Positions 37,224 to 47,887 of a stretch of 52,531 bases of DNA are shown here, one piece after another. The position numbers and the translations under genes are program-made. Every line of letters begins with the position of its first letter. Position 1 is the first letter of the stretch. A model generated the notes under the pieces. The model was not told the DNA's origin and did not search any database. It saw only the letters and a list, made by a program, of their open reading frames with translations. The stretch is from Nanobdellota archaeon (lineage in GTDB: Archaea > Nanobdellota > Nanobdellia > Woesearchaeales > GW2011-AR4): assembly GCA_022564635.1 (NCBI GenBank), contig JADFLA010000004.1, positions 1 through 52,531 on the forward strand. The letters are read 5' to 3'.

Positions 37224-38001
37224 AATATATGGGGTTTTTTGATATTTTAACTGTAACTTTCTGCCCTGCTTTGAATTTATGCTCTTTGCTCAAAGAATCA
37301 GCTATCAAAATACCATTTCCAACCTCAAAAATAATCTCTATTTTCTCATTTTTGTTTAAAACATTATTGACTAGAGTACATTTTGCGGAAATTTTTCCGC
37401 AGTAAGGCTCTCTAACAAGATATTCAAATTTATAAGAATTTAAAGACAAAATTTTTCCACCAGCACTTTTTATCCATGCATTGCTGCCTGCAGGAGTTGC
37501 AATTAAAACACCGCTGCTCTTCTGCCTTTCCTTCTTGCCCCTTACATTAAGAAAATACCTTGCTGTATGGTACTCCTTTTCCGATGCTATATAGAATTCG
37601 TTCAATGCCAGCTCTTTAACCCTTTTATTATTTATATAAGCCTCTAACCTTTGAAATTTTTTTATTTTATAATTTCCTCTTAAAAGTTCTTTAAATTTTT
37701 GTTCAAAGTTTTTTTTGTCAGCTACCATAAAAAAGCCTTCCTTGTATTTTGGATCAGAATTAACACCTAGAACTGGAGTTTTGTCAAAAATAAAATGAGA
37801 AGTACGCAAGAAAGTACCATCCCCACCAACAGCAATTATCAAATCCTTATTTTGAAATAATTTTTTGTTTAACTTTCTCCTATGAGATATTTTATAATTA
37901 ATATTGTATTTTTTCAATATATTTTTGACTATTCCTAATGTTGATTTTTCTACTTTACTTGTTGGTTTGGCATAGACTATTAAGATATTATTTAATTTCA
38001 T
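37213..38001 (-). CDS. nadK: NAD kinase
   Basis: IAVGGDGTFLRTSH; PVLGVNSDPKYKEGFF; SSGVLIATPAGSNAWIKSAGG. Confidence 0.9.
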   Translation of the reverse strand: MKLNNILIVYAKPTSKVEKSTLGIVKNILKKYNINYKISHRRKLNKKLFQNKDLIIAVGGDGTFLRTSHFIFDKTPVLGVNSDPKYKEGFFMVADKKNFEQKFKELLRGNYKIKKFQRLEAYINNKRVKELALNEFYIASEKEYHTARYFLNVRGKKERQKSSGVLIATPAGSNAWIKSAGGKILSLNSYKFEYLVREPYCGKISAKCTLVNNVLNKNEKIEIIFEVGNGILIADSLSKEHKFKAGQKVTVKISKNPIYFIS

Positions 38002-38049
38002 AGTTAATTTAAAATTTAATATTGTTTATATGTTTTATTGTTTTCAGAA

Positions 38050-38946
38050 TTATTTCTTATTTAAATTCAAATTCTCCATCCCCTTAATAATCATAACTAA
38101 ACCTTCATTAACAGGACACTTAATTCCATATTTCTTTCCTAACTCAACAACGGCCCCATTTAAATAATCAATTTCTGTTTTTTTGCCTTTAATTATGTCC
38201 TGGTACATTGAAGATAAGTTTTTAGAACCTTTATATCCAAATATCATTTTTTTAATAAAATCATCTTCAATCTGAATACCCTCCTTTTCTGCTACTTTAA
38301 TGCATTCATCTACAATTAGTTTTTTTAAAGGATTGAGCCTTTCATCAGCAATTCCTTTATTCTCAATTCTTAATATTGCGGTAATAGGATTAATCATGCA
38401 ATTCAATATTAATTTTTTCCACATATCAATCTTAATGTTTTCAGAAACATAAGCTTGTAATCCACATTTATCAAAATTCTCAGCTAAATTCTTGCTTATT
38501 TTATTATTCTCAATCGCAGTATAGCTTAAATTGTTATATTGAACTATTCCTGGCTCCAAGAAAGTAGTGCCGCAAGCAGTAACTCCACGCAAAACAAGGC
38601 ATTTGTCCCTAATAATTTCTTTTACAATATTTTCATTATAAAGACCATTCTGTAAACATAATATTATAGTATTTTTTTTAATTAAGTTTTTAATATTATT
38701 TATTGATTTTTCATTATCATAAACTTTTGTTGTAAGCAATATTAGTGTATCATCTTCAATTTTTTTAATTTCTGTTATCGCCTTTAATTTATATGTCTTA
38801 TTTTCCTCACCAGTAATCTTTAACCCATCCTTATTTATCTTATCAACATGCTCTTGCCTACCAACTAATGTAACATCATTTAGCTTTGATAATTTTGCTC
38901 CATAAAGACTTCCAATTGCCCCTGCTCCCAATACAACAATTTTCAT
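38050..38946 (-). CDS. panE: 2-dehydropantoate 2-reductase
   Basis: KIVVLGAGAIGSLYGAKL; CLQNGLYNE; RGVTACGTTFLEPG; WKKLILNCMINPITAIL. Confidence 0.9.
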   Translation of the reverse strand: MKIVVLGAGAIGSLYGAKLSKLNDVTLVGRQEHVDKINKDGLKITGEENKTYKLKAITEIKKIEDDTLILLTTKVYDNEKSINNIKNLIKKNTIILCLQNGLYNENIVKEIIRDKCLVLRGVTACGTTFLEPGIVQYNNLSYTAIENNKISKNLAENFDKCGLQAYVSENIKIDMWKKLILNCMINPITAILRIENKGIADERLNPLKKLIVDECIKVAEKEGIQIEDDFIKKMIFGYKGSKNLSSMYQDIIKGKKTEIDYLNGAVVELGKKYGIKCPVNEGLVMIIKGMENLNLNKK

Positions 38947-39098
38947 TTTTATTAATTATAATTATTTTTTATATTGTCATGGAAATTTTTTCTAGGACAC
39001 CAAAAATTGCAATACAATTTTTGCGTGTATTTTCATTAATTTATAATTTTTTTTATTTTTGTTTATTAATTATTGAAATATTATTTATTGTAAGAAAA

Positions 39099-41786
39099 CT
39101 ATTCAATCAAAATAGCAACTTTGCCGGGCATTGCCTGTTTTGCTTTTGGCTCTTCACTTTTCCCATCAATAATCTCAACATCACAATCAAATTCTTGTTT
39201 AAAAACGTCTAATGAATTTTTTAAGTAATCTATTTCTTTGTTTCTACCAACAACTACTTTTGGCATTTTAGTTTCATCCTTAACAAGTTTAGGAACCATT
39301 TTTGAAATTTCCTTAATATAAATATCCAAATCACTTTTAGCAAAACTCTTTATTATTTCTCCAACATTCCTTGTTTTTTCTATCTTTTTCTTTAATTTTC
39401 TAATAAAATCATATTTCCATGCTTCAGCAACAAATATTCTTATTTTACTTGGCTTATCTATTTTTGCAAGTTCTATAACAGAATAAATATCCTTTTTTGT
39501 TCTATCCAAACTATCCTCAAGAGCCTCTGCTTCTTCATCAATCTTGCTTTCATCATAGCTAGGCCATTTTTGCAAAGAAGCAAATCCTTTTAATTTCAGT
39601 TTATTCCATAATTCTTCAGAAATATGCGGTGTAAAAGGACTCAGCAACAATATAAGATTTTTGATACATTCTCCAAAAACCTTCTTATTTTTTTCATTAT
39701 ATTTTTGAAGTGCATTTACAAATTCCATTATACTGCCTATTGCAATATTATACTTAAAGTTATTAATATTCTCTGTAACATTCTTTATGGTAATATGCAT
39801 TTTATTCAAAATAAATTTGTCTTTTTCGTTCAAACTTTTATATTTGGAATCTATTTTAATATCTTTAAGATTTTCATTAACCAGATTGTAAACTCTATTC
39901 AAGAACCTGAAAGCACCACTTACACCTTTATCGTTCCAATCCAGTTCCTTTTCAGGCATAGCAGCAAATAAAATAAATAATCTTCCAGTATCAGGTCCAT
40001 ATTTTCCTGTTATTTCTGTAGGATCAACTACATTGCCAATACTTTTGCTCATTTTTGCTCCATCCTTAATGACCATGCCTTGCGTCATAAGTCTAGTAAA
40101 AGGTTCATCAACATCCACTAAACCCAAATCCCTCAACGCTTTTGTAAAGAATCTGGCATAAAGTAAGTGCAAAATAGCATGTTCTATGCCGCCAATATAT
40201 TGGTTAACAGGCATCCAATAATTCGCAATTTTTTTGTCAAAAGGACCTTTGTTATATTTTGGACTGCAATACCTTATGAAATACCATGAACTGTCAACAA
40301 AAGTATCCATTGTATCTGTTTCCCTTCTTGCTTTGCTTTTACATTCAGGACATTTTGCTTCAACAAATTTCTTAGAGGTCTCTAAAGGATTTCCAGAACC
40401 TGTGAACTTAACATTCTTTGGGAGTTTAACTGGTAATCTCTCATATGGCACAGGAACAACACCACATTTATCACAATAAATCATTGGAATAGGTGTTCCC
40501 CAATATCTTTGTCTAGAAATTAACCAATCTCTTAATTTATATTGCACTGTTCTTTTTCCATAATTATTTTTCTCCATCCATTTTGATATTGGTTCAATAG
40601 CTTCTCTATTGTTCATACCAGAAAATCTTCCAGAATCAAATAGTATTCCGTCCTCTGTATAAGCTCGGCTTGCCTTATCCGCATCTATTTTGCTTCCGTC
40701 TTCAGAAATCACAAATTTTAATGGAATTTTATATTTTCTCGCAAATTCAAAATCCCTTTGGTCATGAGCATCAGCCATTACTATTCCAGTCCCATATTCC
40801 ATTATGACAAAATTCGCAAGATATATGGGAATTTCTTCTCCATTAACAGGATTTATTGTATATTTGCCAACAAAACATCCTATCTTATCCTTTCCTTCTG
40901 GAGTAGTCCTTTCCGCTAATGATTGCTTTTTGATTTTTTTTATTGTCTCTAAGACTTCTTTTTCATATTTCGTTCCTTTAACCCATTCCAAAACCAATGG
41001 ATGCTCGGGTGAAATAACAATAAATGTTACACTATAAATTGTATCTGGTCTTGTTGTAAAAGTTGGAATTACTTGTCCACTATCTTTTAATTTAAAGAAA
41101 ATGTCAACACCATAACTTTTCCCAATCCAATTCCGCTGCATTACTTTAACTCTTTCTGGCCAGTGCTCCAACTTATCCAAATCCTCTAAAAGCTGGTCAG
41201 CATATTTTGTTATCTTAAAAAACCATTGCTCAAGCTCTTTTTCTCCAACATCATTTTTGCATCTCCAGCATTTACCATCCTCAACCTGCTCGTTTGCCAG
41301 CACTGTAGTGCAGGAATTACACCAGTTCACAACTGCATTCTTTCTGTAAGCAAGTCCTTTTTCATAAAATTTTAAGAAAATCCATTGGTTCCACTTGTAA
41401 TAATCTTCTGTGCAGCTCTGTATCTGTCTGCTCCAGTCATAACTAAAACCTAGGCTTTGTTGCTGTTTTTTTATCTGATTAATATTATCCCAAGTCCACT
41501 TTTCCGGATCAACTTTATTTTTTATTGCAGCGTTTTCCGCTGGTAATCCAAAAGCATCATAACCCATTGGATAAAGAACATTATAACCATTCATTCTTTT
41601 AAATCTTGCAAGAGCATCACCTAAAGAATAATTTCGCAAATGACCCATATGTAATGTATTGCTTGGGTAGGGATACATTTCTAAACAATAGAACTTCTTC
41701 TTTTTCTTATCCTCTTTAACCTTAAATATATTCTTATCTTCCCACTTCTTCTGCCATTTCTTAGCTATTTTGTTGAAGTCTACCAT
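39099..41786 (-). CDS. leuS: leucyl-tRNA synthetase, bacterial-type
   Basis: [62 protein letters not shown]. Confidence 0.96.
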   Translation of the reverse strand: MVDFNKIAKKWQKKWEDKNIFKVKEDKKKKKFYCLEMYPYPSNTLHMGHLRNYSLGDALARFKRMNGYNVLYPMGYDAFGLPAENAAIKNKVDPEKWTWDNINQIKKQQQSLGFSYDWSRQIQSCTEDYYKWNQWIFLKFYEKGLAYRKNAVVNWCNSCTTVLANEQVEDGKCWRCKNDVGEKELEQWFFKITKYADQLLEDLDKLEHWPERVKVMQRNWIGKSYGVDIFFKLKDSGQVIPTFTTRPDTIYSVTFIVISPEHPLVLEWVKGTKYEKEVLETIKKIKKQSLAERTTPEGKDKIGCFVGKYTINPVNGEEIPIYLANFVIMEYGTGIVMADAHDQRDFEFARKYKIPLKFVISEDGSKIDADKASRAYTEDGILFDSGRFSGMNNREAIEPISKWMEKNNYGKRTVQYKLRDWLISRQRYWGTPIPMIYCDKCGVVPVPYERLPVKLPKNVKFTGSGNPLETSKKFVEAKCPECKSKARRETDTMDTFVDSSWYFIRYCSPKYNKGPFDKKIANYWMPVNQYIGGIEHAILHLLYARFFTKALRDLGLVDVDEPFTRLMTQGMVIKDGAKMSKSIGNVVDPTEITGKYGPDTGRLFILFAAMPEKELDWNDKGVSGAFRFLNRVYNLVNENLKDIKIDSKYKSLNEKDKFILNKMHITIKNVTENINNFKYNIAIGSIMEFVNALQKYNEKNKKVFGECIKNLILLLSPFTPHISEELWNKLKLKGFASLQKWPSYDESKIDEEAEALEDSLDRTKKDIYSVIELAKIDKPSKIRIFVAEAWKYDFIRKLKKKIEKTRNVGEIIKSFAKSDLDIYIKEISKMVPKLVKDETKMPKVVVGRNKEIDYLKNSLDVFKQEFDCDVEIIDGKSEEPKAKQAMPGKVAILIE

Positions 41787-41825
41787 AGTAAGAAAAAATA
41801 AGAATTAGTTTAAATTGTTTATGGT

Positions 41826-42023
41826 TTAAAACTTCTTGAACTGCGCTGTAGTATCTATTAAATCTACATGCCCCATGAATATTGCTCTGCAACAGTATCT
41901 TTCCAAGCCTAGTTCATCTAGTGCTTTCTTGCGGTCTTCGCCTTTCTCTAGTCTAGCATTAAAATCTTCCCACAAATGTCCTATTGGCTTACCACATGAC
42001 CAACACCTTATCGGAATAATCAT
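41826..42023 (-). CDS. rpoN: DNA-directed RNA polymerase subunit N (RPB10)
   Basis: MIIPIRCWSCGKPIGHLWEDF; LGLERYCCRAIFMGHVDLID. Confidence 0.95.
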   Translation of the reverse strand: MIIPIRCWSCGKPIGHLWEDFNARLEKGEDRKKALDELGLERYCCRAIFMGHVDLIDTTAQFKKF

Positions 42024-42047
42024 TTTTGTTCACCTTGTTTAATATTT

Positions 42048-42449
42048 TTATCGGTACGACTTTTGTCTTTTAGCTCTAGCCTGTCCATGCCTATTTGGCT
42101 TAGATGATTCTTTAAACCTTGAATCTGCAACCAAAAGATTTCTATCATAATTCAAAAAATCCTCTTTTAGCTTATCGCTTTTCGAAAACTCAACCAAACC
42201 TTTTGCGATAGCTAGCCTTGATGCATCTGCCTGGCTGGAAATTCCGCCACCAAAAACATTTACATTAATATTTACCTTATTTATTAGGTCTCCTGCAATA
42301 ATTAAAGGTTCCTTTATCTTTAATCTAGAGAGCTTTGGCTCATAAAAATCCAGAATTAAATTGTTTACTTTTACAATGCCCTTTCCCTGCCTTATTGTGG
42401 CTCTTGCAATGGCACTCTTTCTCTTTCCAGCAGCAGTTACGATTTTCAT
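42048..42449 (-). CDS. rpsI: 30S ribosomal protein S9
   Basis: AAGKRKSAIARATIRQGKG; GGGISSQADASRLAIAKGLVEF; RFKESSKPNRHGQARAKRQKSYR. Confidence 0.95.
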   Translation of the reverse strand: MKIVTAAGKRKSAIARATIRQGKGIVKVNNLILDFYEPKLSRLKIKEPLIIAGDLINKVNINVNVFGGGISSQADASRLAIAKGLVEFSKSDKLKEDFLNYDRNLLVADSRFKESSKPNRHGQARAKRQKSYR

Positions 42450-42862
42450 ATTTTAGCTCCTATATGCTTACAAACTTCCTTTACTGTAATATATTTAAGG
42501 TTTGGAACCTTTTCAACATTCGCTTCTTTTAAAACATCAAATTTTTGATTTTTAAAATTTTCAGGAATACCCATATGGCACTTTATGTTTTTGAAAGCTA
42601 TCCTTCCTCTTTCTTTTTTATATGGTAGCATCCCCCTTATAGCCCTCTTAACAAACCTGTCAGGCATTCTTCTGATAAAAGGTCCCTTAGCCGGTATGCC
42701 TCTTTTCAAAAAATTATCATAATCTTTAAAAATATTAGCCCTATCGCCTGTAATAACAGAGTTTTCACAATTAACAATATCTATTTTTTCCCCTAACAAC
42801 GCTTTCTTTGCTACATATGTTCCAAGCCTTCCTAATATTAAATTATTTGCATCAATTATCAT
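42446..42862 (-). CDS. rplM: 50S ribosomal protein L13
   Basis: IIDANNLILGRLGTYVAKKALLGEKIDIVNCENSVITG; RRMPDRFVKRAIRGMLPYKKERG. Confidence 0.95.
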   Translation of the reverse strand: MIIDANNLILGRLGTYVAKKALLGEKIDIVNCENSVITGDRANIFKDYDNFLKRGIPAKGPFIRRMPDRFVKRAIRGMLPYKKERGRIAFKNIKCHMGIPENFKNQKFDVLKEANVEKVPNLKYITVKEVCKHIGAKI

Positions 42863-42936
42863 TTTGCCATTATTTGATTTTTAATTATTGTTTTATTTTT
42901 TATTGAATTTTTGATTATTGAATTATTTAATTGTCT

Positions 42937-43299
42937 TTAACCAATTATCCTTATCTTTTTACCATTAGGTTTATCTTTACTTAATTCTAATAAAGGAATT
43001 ATTTTTGCATTGGCTTTCTCTATCTTATCCTTTGCCTGCTCTGAAAATTGATATGCACTTATTGTCAATTTATGATTTAACATCCCAGAACCTAAAACCT
43101 TGCCCGGAACAACTATAATTTCATTCTCTTTTGTATGCCTATTTATTCTGGACAAATTTACAGCTCTTCTATTCCTAGTAGGCCTTTCTAAATCCGAAGC
43201 AATTCTTTTCCATAAATTTACAGACTGCTCATTACTTCTTTTCTTCAATTCCCCAATTAAATCTTGCAACAATGGATTTGTTGGTCCTGTTCGTTTCAT
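42937..43299 (-). CDS. rpl18e: 50S ribosomal protein L18e
   Basis: KRTGPTNPLLQDLIGELKKRSNEQSVNLWKRIASDLERPTRNRRAVNLSRI. Confidence 0.95.
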   Translation of the reverse strand: MKRTGPTNPLLQDLIGELKKRSNEQSVNLWKRIASDLERPTRNRRAVNLSRINRHTKENEIIVVPGKVLGSGMLNHKLTISAYQFSEQAKDKIEKANAKIIPLLELSKDKPNGKKIRIIG

Positions 43300-43380
43300 T
43301 TTTATAATTATTATTTTAATTTGATTTTTTAATTCATTATTTTTAATTTTAATTATTTTTTATTGAATTTTTATTATTGT

Positions 43381-43405
43381 ATAAAAAGTATGAAATACTT
43401 TTTAT
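43381..43405. repeat. perfect 11-bp hairpin between rpl18e and rpoD
   Basis: ataaaaagtat-gaa-atactttttat. Confidence 0.9.
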
Positions 43406-43455
43406 GCTTGAAAAAATTCTTATTTTTTCATTGTAATTAATTTTTAATCATGGTA

Positions 43456-44250
43456 TCATTTTGCCTTCTTTACTGCCTCATTAAACTCATCAAAAGTTTC
43501 ATCAAAAATTTTCAAAGCCTGATTCAAAATTTCCTTGCAGCTTAATTGTCCCCATGATTCCATGTAAAAAATAATATCCTTGTCATACTTTACCTTGACT
43601 TCTCCATTTGATACTTCTTCAACTATACCTGCAAGATCATACTTAAACAAATTGTCTTTTATAACCTCGAGCTTTCCATTCTTTATCTCAAAAATATTTC
43701 CATGTGTTTTCTCCACAACTTCTTCTGGATTTTTTACATTTCCTATTTCTATGATTGGTTTGTGTTTGTAAAAAGCAAGACAAGGACTCCATTTAGTGTG
43801 TTCTTTTCCCTTACCCAAAACAGCAGTTGCTTCTAACTCCAAAGACTGGCCTTTTAACAGCTTTACAATAGGCATTTTTGGATATACGGGCTTTACAGCA
43901 GAATCTTTACTTTTAAGCTCAGAAGCATAAATAATGCCAGAACCTTTTGATGCTTTCAAGGTAAGCTTAAGCTGGCATCTTGCACAACCTTCTCCCTTAC
44001 ACTTGCATTTCTCTGGTAAATTATACGATTTTAGATCTGTTGTTAATGGTATCAAACCAATCCTATGTGCAACAATCTCATCATACAAAATTGAATTATT
44101 TTTCCTGAATTCTATATCCTCAATAGCCATTGTGGGAACTTCATCTACCATAATCCTCCTTAATGTATTTGCAAAAGCCGGAGTTGTATCTTTCATAATA
44201 AATGAAAGCTTCCTTTCATCTTTGTTGTTTGACAATACTCTTATTTCCAT
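43456..44250 (-). CDS. rpoD: DNA-directed RNA polymerase subunit D
   Basis: FIMKDTTPAFANTLRRIMVDEVPTMAIEDIEFRKNNSILYDEIVAHRIGLIPLTTD. Confidence 0.95.
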   Translation of the reverse strand: MEIRVLSNNKDERKLSFIMKDTTPAFANTLRRIMVDEVPTMAIEDIEFRKNNSILYDEIVAHRIGLIPLTTDLKSYNLPEKCKCKGEGCARCQLKLTLKASKGSGIIYASELKSKDSAVKPVYPKMPIVKLLKGQSLELEATAVLGKGKEHTKWSPCLAFYKHKPIIEIGNVKNPEEVVEKTHGNIFEIKNGKLEVIKDNLFKYDLAGIVEEVSNGEVKVKYDKDIIFYMESWGQLSCKEILNQALKIFDETFDEFNEAVKKAK

Positions 44251-44264
44251 TTTTCACACCCCAT

Positions 44265-44660
44265 CTAAACTCTTCTACCCCTCCTACCGCCCTTCTTTCT
44301 GCAACCATCATGTGGCAAAGGAGTAACATCTTCTATTAAACCTATCCTCAAACCCATTCTTGATAATGCCCTTATAGCAGCTTGCGCTCCTGGTCCAGGG
44401 CCTACAGGATCATTATGGCCTCCAGGTGCCCTTATCTTAACATGAATTGCATTTATTCCCTTTTCTATAGCTCCTTCAGCAGCTCTTTTAGCTGCAACCA
44501 TTGCAGCCGTGGGACTAGATTCCATTCTGTCACTCTTAACAACCATGCCTCCAGATGCCTTGCTTATTGTTTCTGTTCCAGTAATATCTGTTATATGTAT
44601 TATTGTATTATTATAGGATGCGTAAATGTGTGCAATCCCCCATCTTTCTTGTCTTGCCAT
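44265..44660 (-). CDS. rpsK: 30S ribosomal protein S11
   Basis: [54 protein letters not shown]. Confidence 0.96.
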   Translation of the reverse strand: MARQERWGIAHIYASYNNTIIHITDITGTETISKASGGMVVKSDRMESSPTAAMVAAKRAAEGAIEKGINAIHVKIRAPGGHNDPVGPGPGAQAAIRALSRMGLRIGLIEDVTPLPHDGCRKKGGRRGRRV

Positions 44661-44662
44661 TT

Positions 44663-45481
44663 TTATTTTTCCTTAGTTTTTTTATCTTCTTGTTTTTCTT
44701 CAACACCAGTTTTATTTTTTTTTCTTTTTGTTTTTTTCAAATCATGAGCAGTTGGAACTTCTTTTTTCTTTCCAACGGAGTTGGTGCCGGAAACCACATC
44801 AGTGGTACCGGAAGCTTTGCTTCCATGTATCTCTGATTCCCCAGTATCTTTGGATCTTTCTTCTACTTTTATTTCTTTTTCCACTTTCTTTTCTTCTGCC
44901 CTAACTTCTTTATCTGGTTCTTTTTTTTCAGCTTTCTCTTTAGTCTTTTTCTGCATTTTCATGTCCTTAATTACCGTTCTAATTGGATGACTTGTATTAG
45001 TAAGAATAGAACCTTGAGCAAATTGTATGCTATTTTCATCATCTAATGGAACAATATATGATGGCGCTGTAATCGTTTTGTTTCCTAAAGAAACATGCTC
45101 ATGAACAATAAACTGCCTTGCTTGCTTAATGCTGCTAGCTAAATCTTTCCTGTAAACCAAAGTTTGCAATCTCCTTTCCATAACATCTTTTAATGTTAAG
45201 GACAATACATCCTCTATCTTTGCATCCTTGCCTGTTAAACCCAGGGAAAAAAGCTTTGTCAAGAGCTGGTTTCTTTCTTTTTCTACCTGAGGATTTCCAG
45301 TAGTAATGAGATTTTTTGCTTGTCTGGTGAAGTTCTTTAGAATAGAGTTCATCTTCCATATTTCATATTTCCTGTTCAATCCATATGCTTTAAGCAGTTC
45401 TTTCTCTGCCAAAATCCTTTCCTTTTGCCATGGATGTGATGGCTTTGAGAATTTTTTTCTTTGCCTTTTTGGACTTCCCAT
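44663..45481 (-). CDS. rpsD: 30S ribosomal protein S4 (archaeal) with long charged C-terminal extension
   Basis: [24 protein letters not shown]4 domain [32 protein letters not shown]; about 95-aa Lys/Glu-rich tail. Confidence 0.93.
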   Translation of the reverse strand: MGSPKRQRKKFSKPSHPWQKERILAEKELLKAYGLNRKYEIWKMNSILKNFTRQAKNLITTGNPQVEKERNQLLTKLFSLGLTGKDAKIEDVLSLTLKDVMERRLQTLVYRKDLASSIKQARQFIVHEHVSLGNKTITAPSYIVPLDDENSIQFAQGSILTNTSHPIRTVIKDMKMQKKTKEKAEKKEPDKEVRAEEKKVEKEIKVEERSKDTGESEIHGSKASGTTDVVSGTNSVGKKKEVPTAHDLKKTKRKKNKTGVEEKQEDKKTKEK

Positions 45482-45545
45482 TTTTATTAATTTTTCCCAA
45501 TTATTATTTTTAATTTTTTCATTGAATTTTGAATTATGGACGCAC

Positions 45546-46085
45546 TCAAACTCTACCCGCTTTTGCTTCTGTTTTTTTTGCCACTCCTAATGATACTTTA
45601 CCTTTGTTTTTCCTGAAATTTGATTTTGTTCTTTGACCCCTGACAGGTAAACCAATACCATGTCTTACTCCCCTGTAGGATCTGATTTTTTTCATTCTCT
45701 TAACATCATTTTCCTCTGCAAAAGATAAGTTTCCTGTAACAAGATGATAGTCTTTTCCGTCTTCATAATTTCTTCTTCTATTTAGCATCCAAGTAGGAAC
45801 ATTATAATTTGATAAATTATTCAAAACATCATCAAGTTTTTTAACCTGCTCATCACTCAAGTAGCCAGTTTTTGTTGCTTTATCTACACCTGCAAGGTGG
45901 CATATCATACTAGAGAACATAAAACTAACACCTTTAATTTTTCTAAAAGCATTGGCTATCTGCTTATTCCCATCTAAATCCGTATTTGCAATTCTAACAA
46001 AATACTTGAAATCTTTACCTATGGAATTGGTGCCGGAAACTTGTTTCCGAGCATCTTCTGCAGCTTGAGCTTTTTGTTCTACCAT
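45546..46085 (-). CDS. rpsM: 30S ribosomal protein S13 with N-terminal extension
   Basis: FKYFVRIANTDLDGNKQIANAFRKIKGVSFMFSSMICHLAGV; RGVRHGIGLPVRGQRTKSNFRKNKG. Confidence 0.95.
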   Translation of the reverse strand: MVEQKAQAAEDARKQVSGTNSIGKDFKYFVRIANTDLDGNKQIANAFRKIKGVSFMFSSMICHLAGVDKATKTGYLSDEQVKKLDDVLNNLSNYNVPTWMLNRRRNYEDGKDYHLVTGNLSFAEENDVKRMKKIRSYRGVRHGIGLPVRGQRTKSNFRKNKGKVSLGVAKKTEAKAGRV

Positions 46086-46360
46086 TCTAAAAACATACTC
46101 ACTTCACTTCGTTTCGTTCGTAGCATCAAACAAACAAATTAATACTATTTCATATACTGTTTATTTGATATATAACCGAGAATATAGCACTTTATATAAC
46201 CCTAAAAGCGCTCTATATGAACTCGGGCATAGGAGAAGGGAAATAAGGTTGGTTTATAAATATTACGCTTGTCGGTAGTGTTGCGAGAACGGTTGGTTTA
46301 GGGTAAAATTAGTAGTTTGTTGCGTTATGGTTGGTATTCAGAATTTTGGCTATAAAGTGG

Positions 46361-46588
46361 CTACCCAATCCAGAAAGTATTGATAGCCCAAATTACATAA
46401 ATACTTACTGCAACCACTAAAACCCAACTCCATTTTTCTGCTTTTAAAAACTTAGAAATGATTGCACATATTAGCGTAATTGTGCCCAGTACAAGATGGT
46501 ACTGAAATATTCCAATTAGTCCAACTATTGCTCCAATCAAAACAAAGGTATCTTTTTTCTCAAATCTAAATATTCCAAATTGTATCAT
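46361..46588 (-). CDS. small hydrophobic membrane protein
   Basis: 75 aa, 2-3 hydrophobic segments. Confidence 0.5.
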   Translation of the reverse strand: MIQFGIFRFEKKDTFVLIGAIVGLIGIFQYHLVLGTITLICAIISKFLKAEKWSWVLVVAVSIYVIWAINTFWIG

Positions 46589-46622
46589 TTCCCCTTCACC
46601 TTCCCAATGATAAGTCCGATTT

Positions 46623-47468
46623 TCATTTTTTCTTGGTTCTTGTTACTATATAACCCATTTTTTTGAATAGCCAAGACACTAATAGTCCCAACAAAACTGC
46701 ATAGACAATCACTGAGATTATTAAGGTACTTGTCTTAAAATTATTCAATACTTCATGATTTTCGTATAAAATTAACACAGGAAGTGCAATTATGAGCAAT
46801 ATAATCCATCTACCTACTTTCCACAAATCTTTATCTGTAGCTTTTGCGAAATATTTCCTGTACATTGGTCTTCCTAATAACCCAAGAATTATAATTATAG
46901 ATAAATAGAAAGCAATTTCTCCAAGTACGTATCCAACGTAAAGAGCAATTGGAGTAATAAAACTAAATGAAAATATTATAAACACAAGAATTTTAACACT
47001 TTTTTTTGCTTCAACTCCTTTAACTATTTTTAGAGTGTAATAGTTACTCTTCTTTTTCTTTCCTTTTGATTTCTCCCATTCTCGTTCTCTTATTACACTC
47101 AATCTATAATAATGTATTAATATGAAAAATGGGGGTGAAAACATACCGAGAAAATATACTATTAGTAAAAATATAACCATAAATTTAGTATGGTCAAAAT
47201 TATCTAAATGTAACTCCACTAAAGCCCTTAACAAAATATAAAATACAAGCCACGTGAAAAATGATGCTAAAATACCCATCTTTCCTTTCTGCATTAATCG
47301 AACTGAGAAATATTGTAGAAATAAAGTAATAATGGTTAATATAATCATGCCTGTATGACTCAACAACCAAAGCTTACCCGGATAAAACAATAAGAGTATA
47401 GCTAAAATTGGAATAACAATATTTAATGGCTTATTTTTTAACCCTTGCCACCAAGTTTTGAGTATCAT
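46623..47468 (-). CDS. multi-pass membrane protein of unknown function
   Basis: 281 aa, about 7-8 hydrophobic segments. Confidence 0.65.
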   Translation of the reverse strand: MILKTWWQGLKNKPLNIVIPILAILLLFYPGKLWLLSHTGMIILTIITLFLQYFSVRLMQKGKMGILASFFTWLVFYILLRALVELHLDNFDHTKFMVIFLLIVYFLGMFSPPFFILIHYYRLSVIREREWEKSKGKKKKSNYYTLKIVKGVEAKKSVKILVFIIFSFSFITPIALYVGYVLGEIAFYLSIIIILGLLGRPMYRKYFAKATDKDLWKVGRWIILLIIALPVLILYENHEVLNNFKTSTLIISVIVYAVLLGLLVSWLFKKMGYIVTRTKKK

Positions 47469-47800
47469 ATTTTTCTTATAAAATCTACTCCACCTTTTGT
47501 CTGATTTATAGCTGTAAATCCCCTTCTTTTCAATGCAGGAAAGAGTTCTTCATTTGACCATCTAAATAATATTTCTTGACATCCTTTAGGCTTTGCCAAT
47601 TTTTCTATTAACAAGTTTAGAAAGCCCTCCCCATACCCTTTTCTACGCATTTTTAAATCATATATTTCCATCTCAAAAATCTCAAATATTTTTTCTCCGC
47701 AACTTATTTCTGCCCAGCCTATAGGTTCAGAATGATTTGTAAAAAACAACCCATATCTTTTTCTAAACTTATTTATTAATTTAATTTCTAAATTTTTCAT
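47465..47800 (-). CDS. GNAT-like N-acetyltransferase
   Basis: IFEMEIYDLKMRRKGYGEGFLNLLIEKLAKPKGCQEILFRW (acetyl-CoA-binding R/QxxGxG/A-like). Confidence 0.6.
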   Translation of the reverse strand: MKNLEIKLINKFRKRYGLFFTNHSEPIGWAEISCGEKIFEIFEMEIYDLKMRRKGYGEGFLNLLIEKLAKPKGCQEILFRWSNEELFPALKRRGFTAINQTKGGVDFIRKI

Positions 47801-47887
47801 ATATCCAATAAGAATTAGAGGAATTTAAAAGCTTTTCTTCAACAAAGCCATCCACCTATTGCCTTCCATCTCAACACCAATTCTTTC

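Noticed and set aside
43456-44250. Cys cluster CKCKGEGCARC in RpoD as an unusual feature
   Set aside because: Fe-S or Zn-binding Cys clusters are known in archaeal RpoD subunits.
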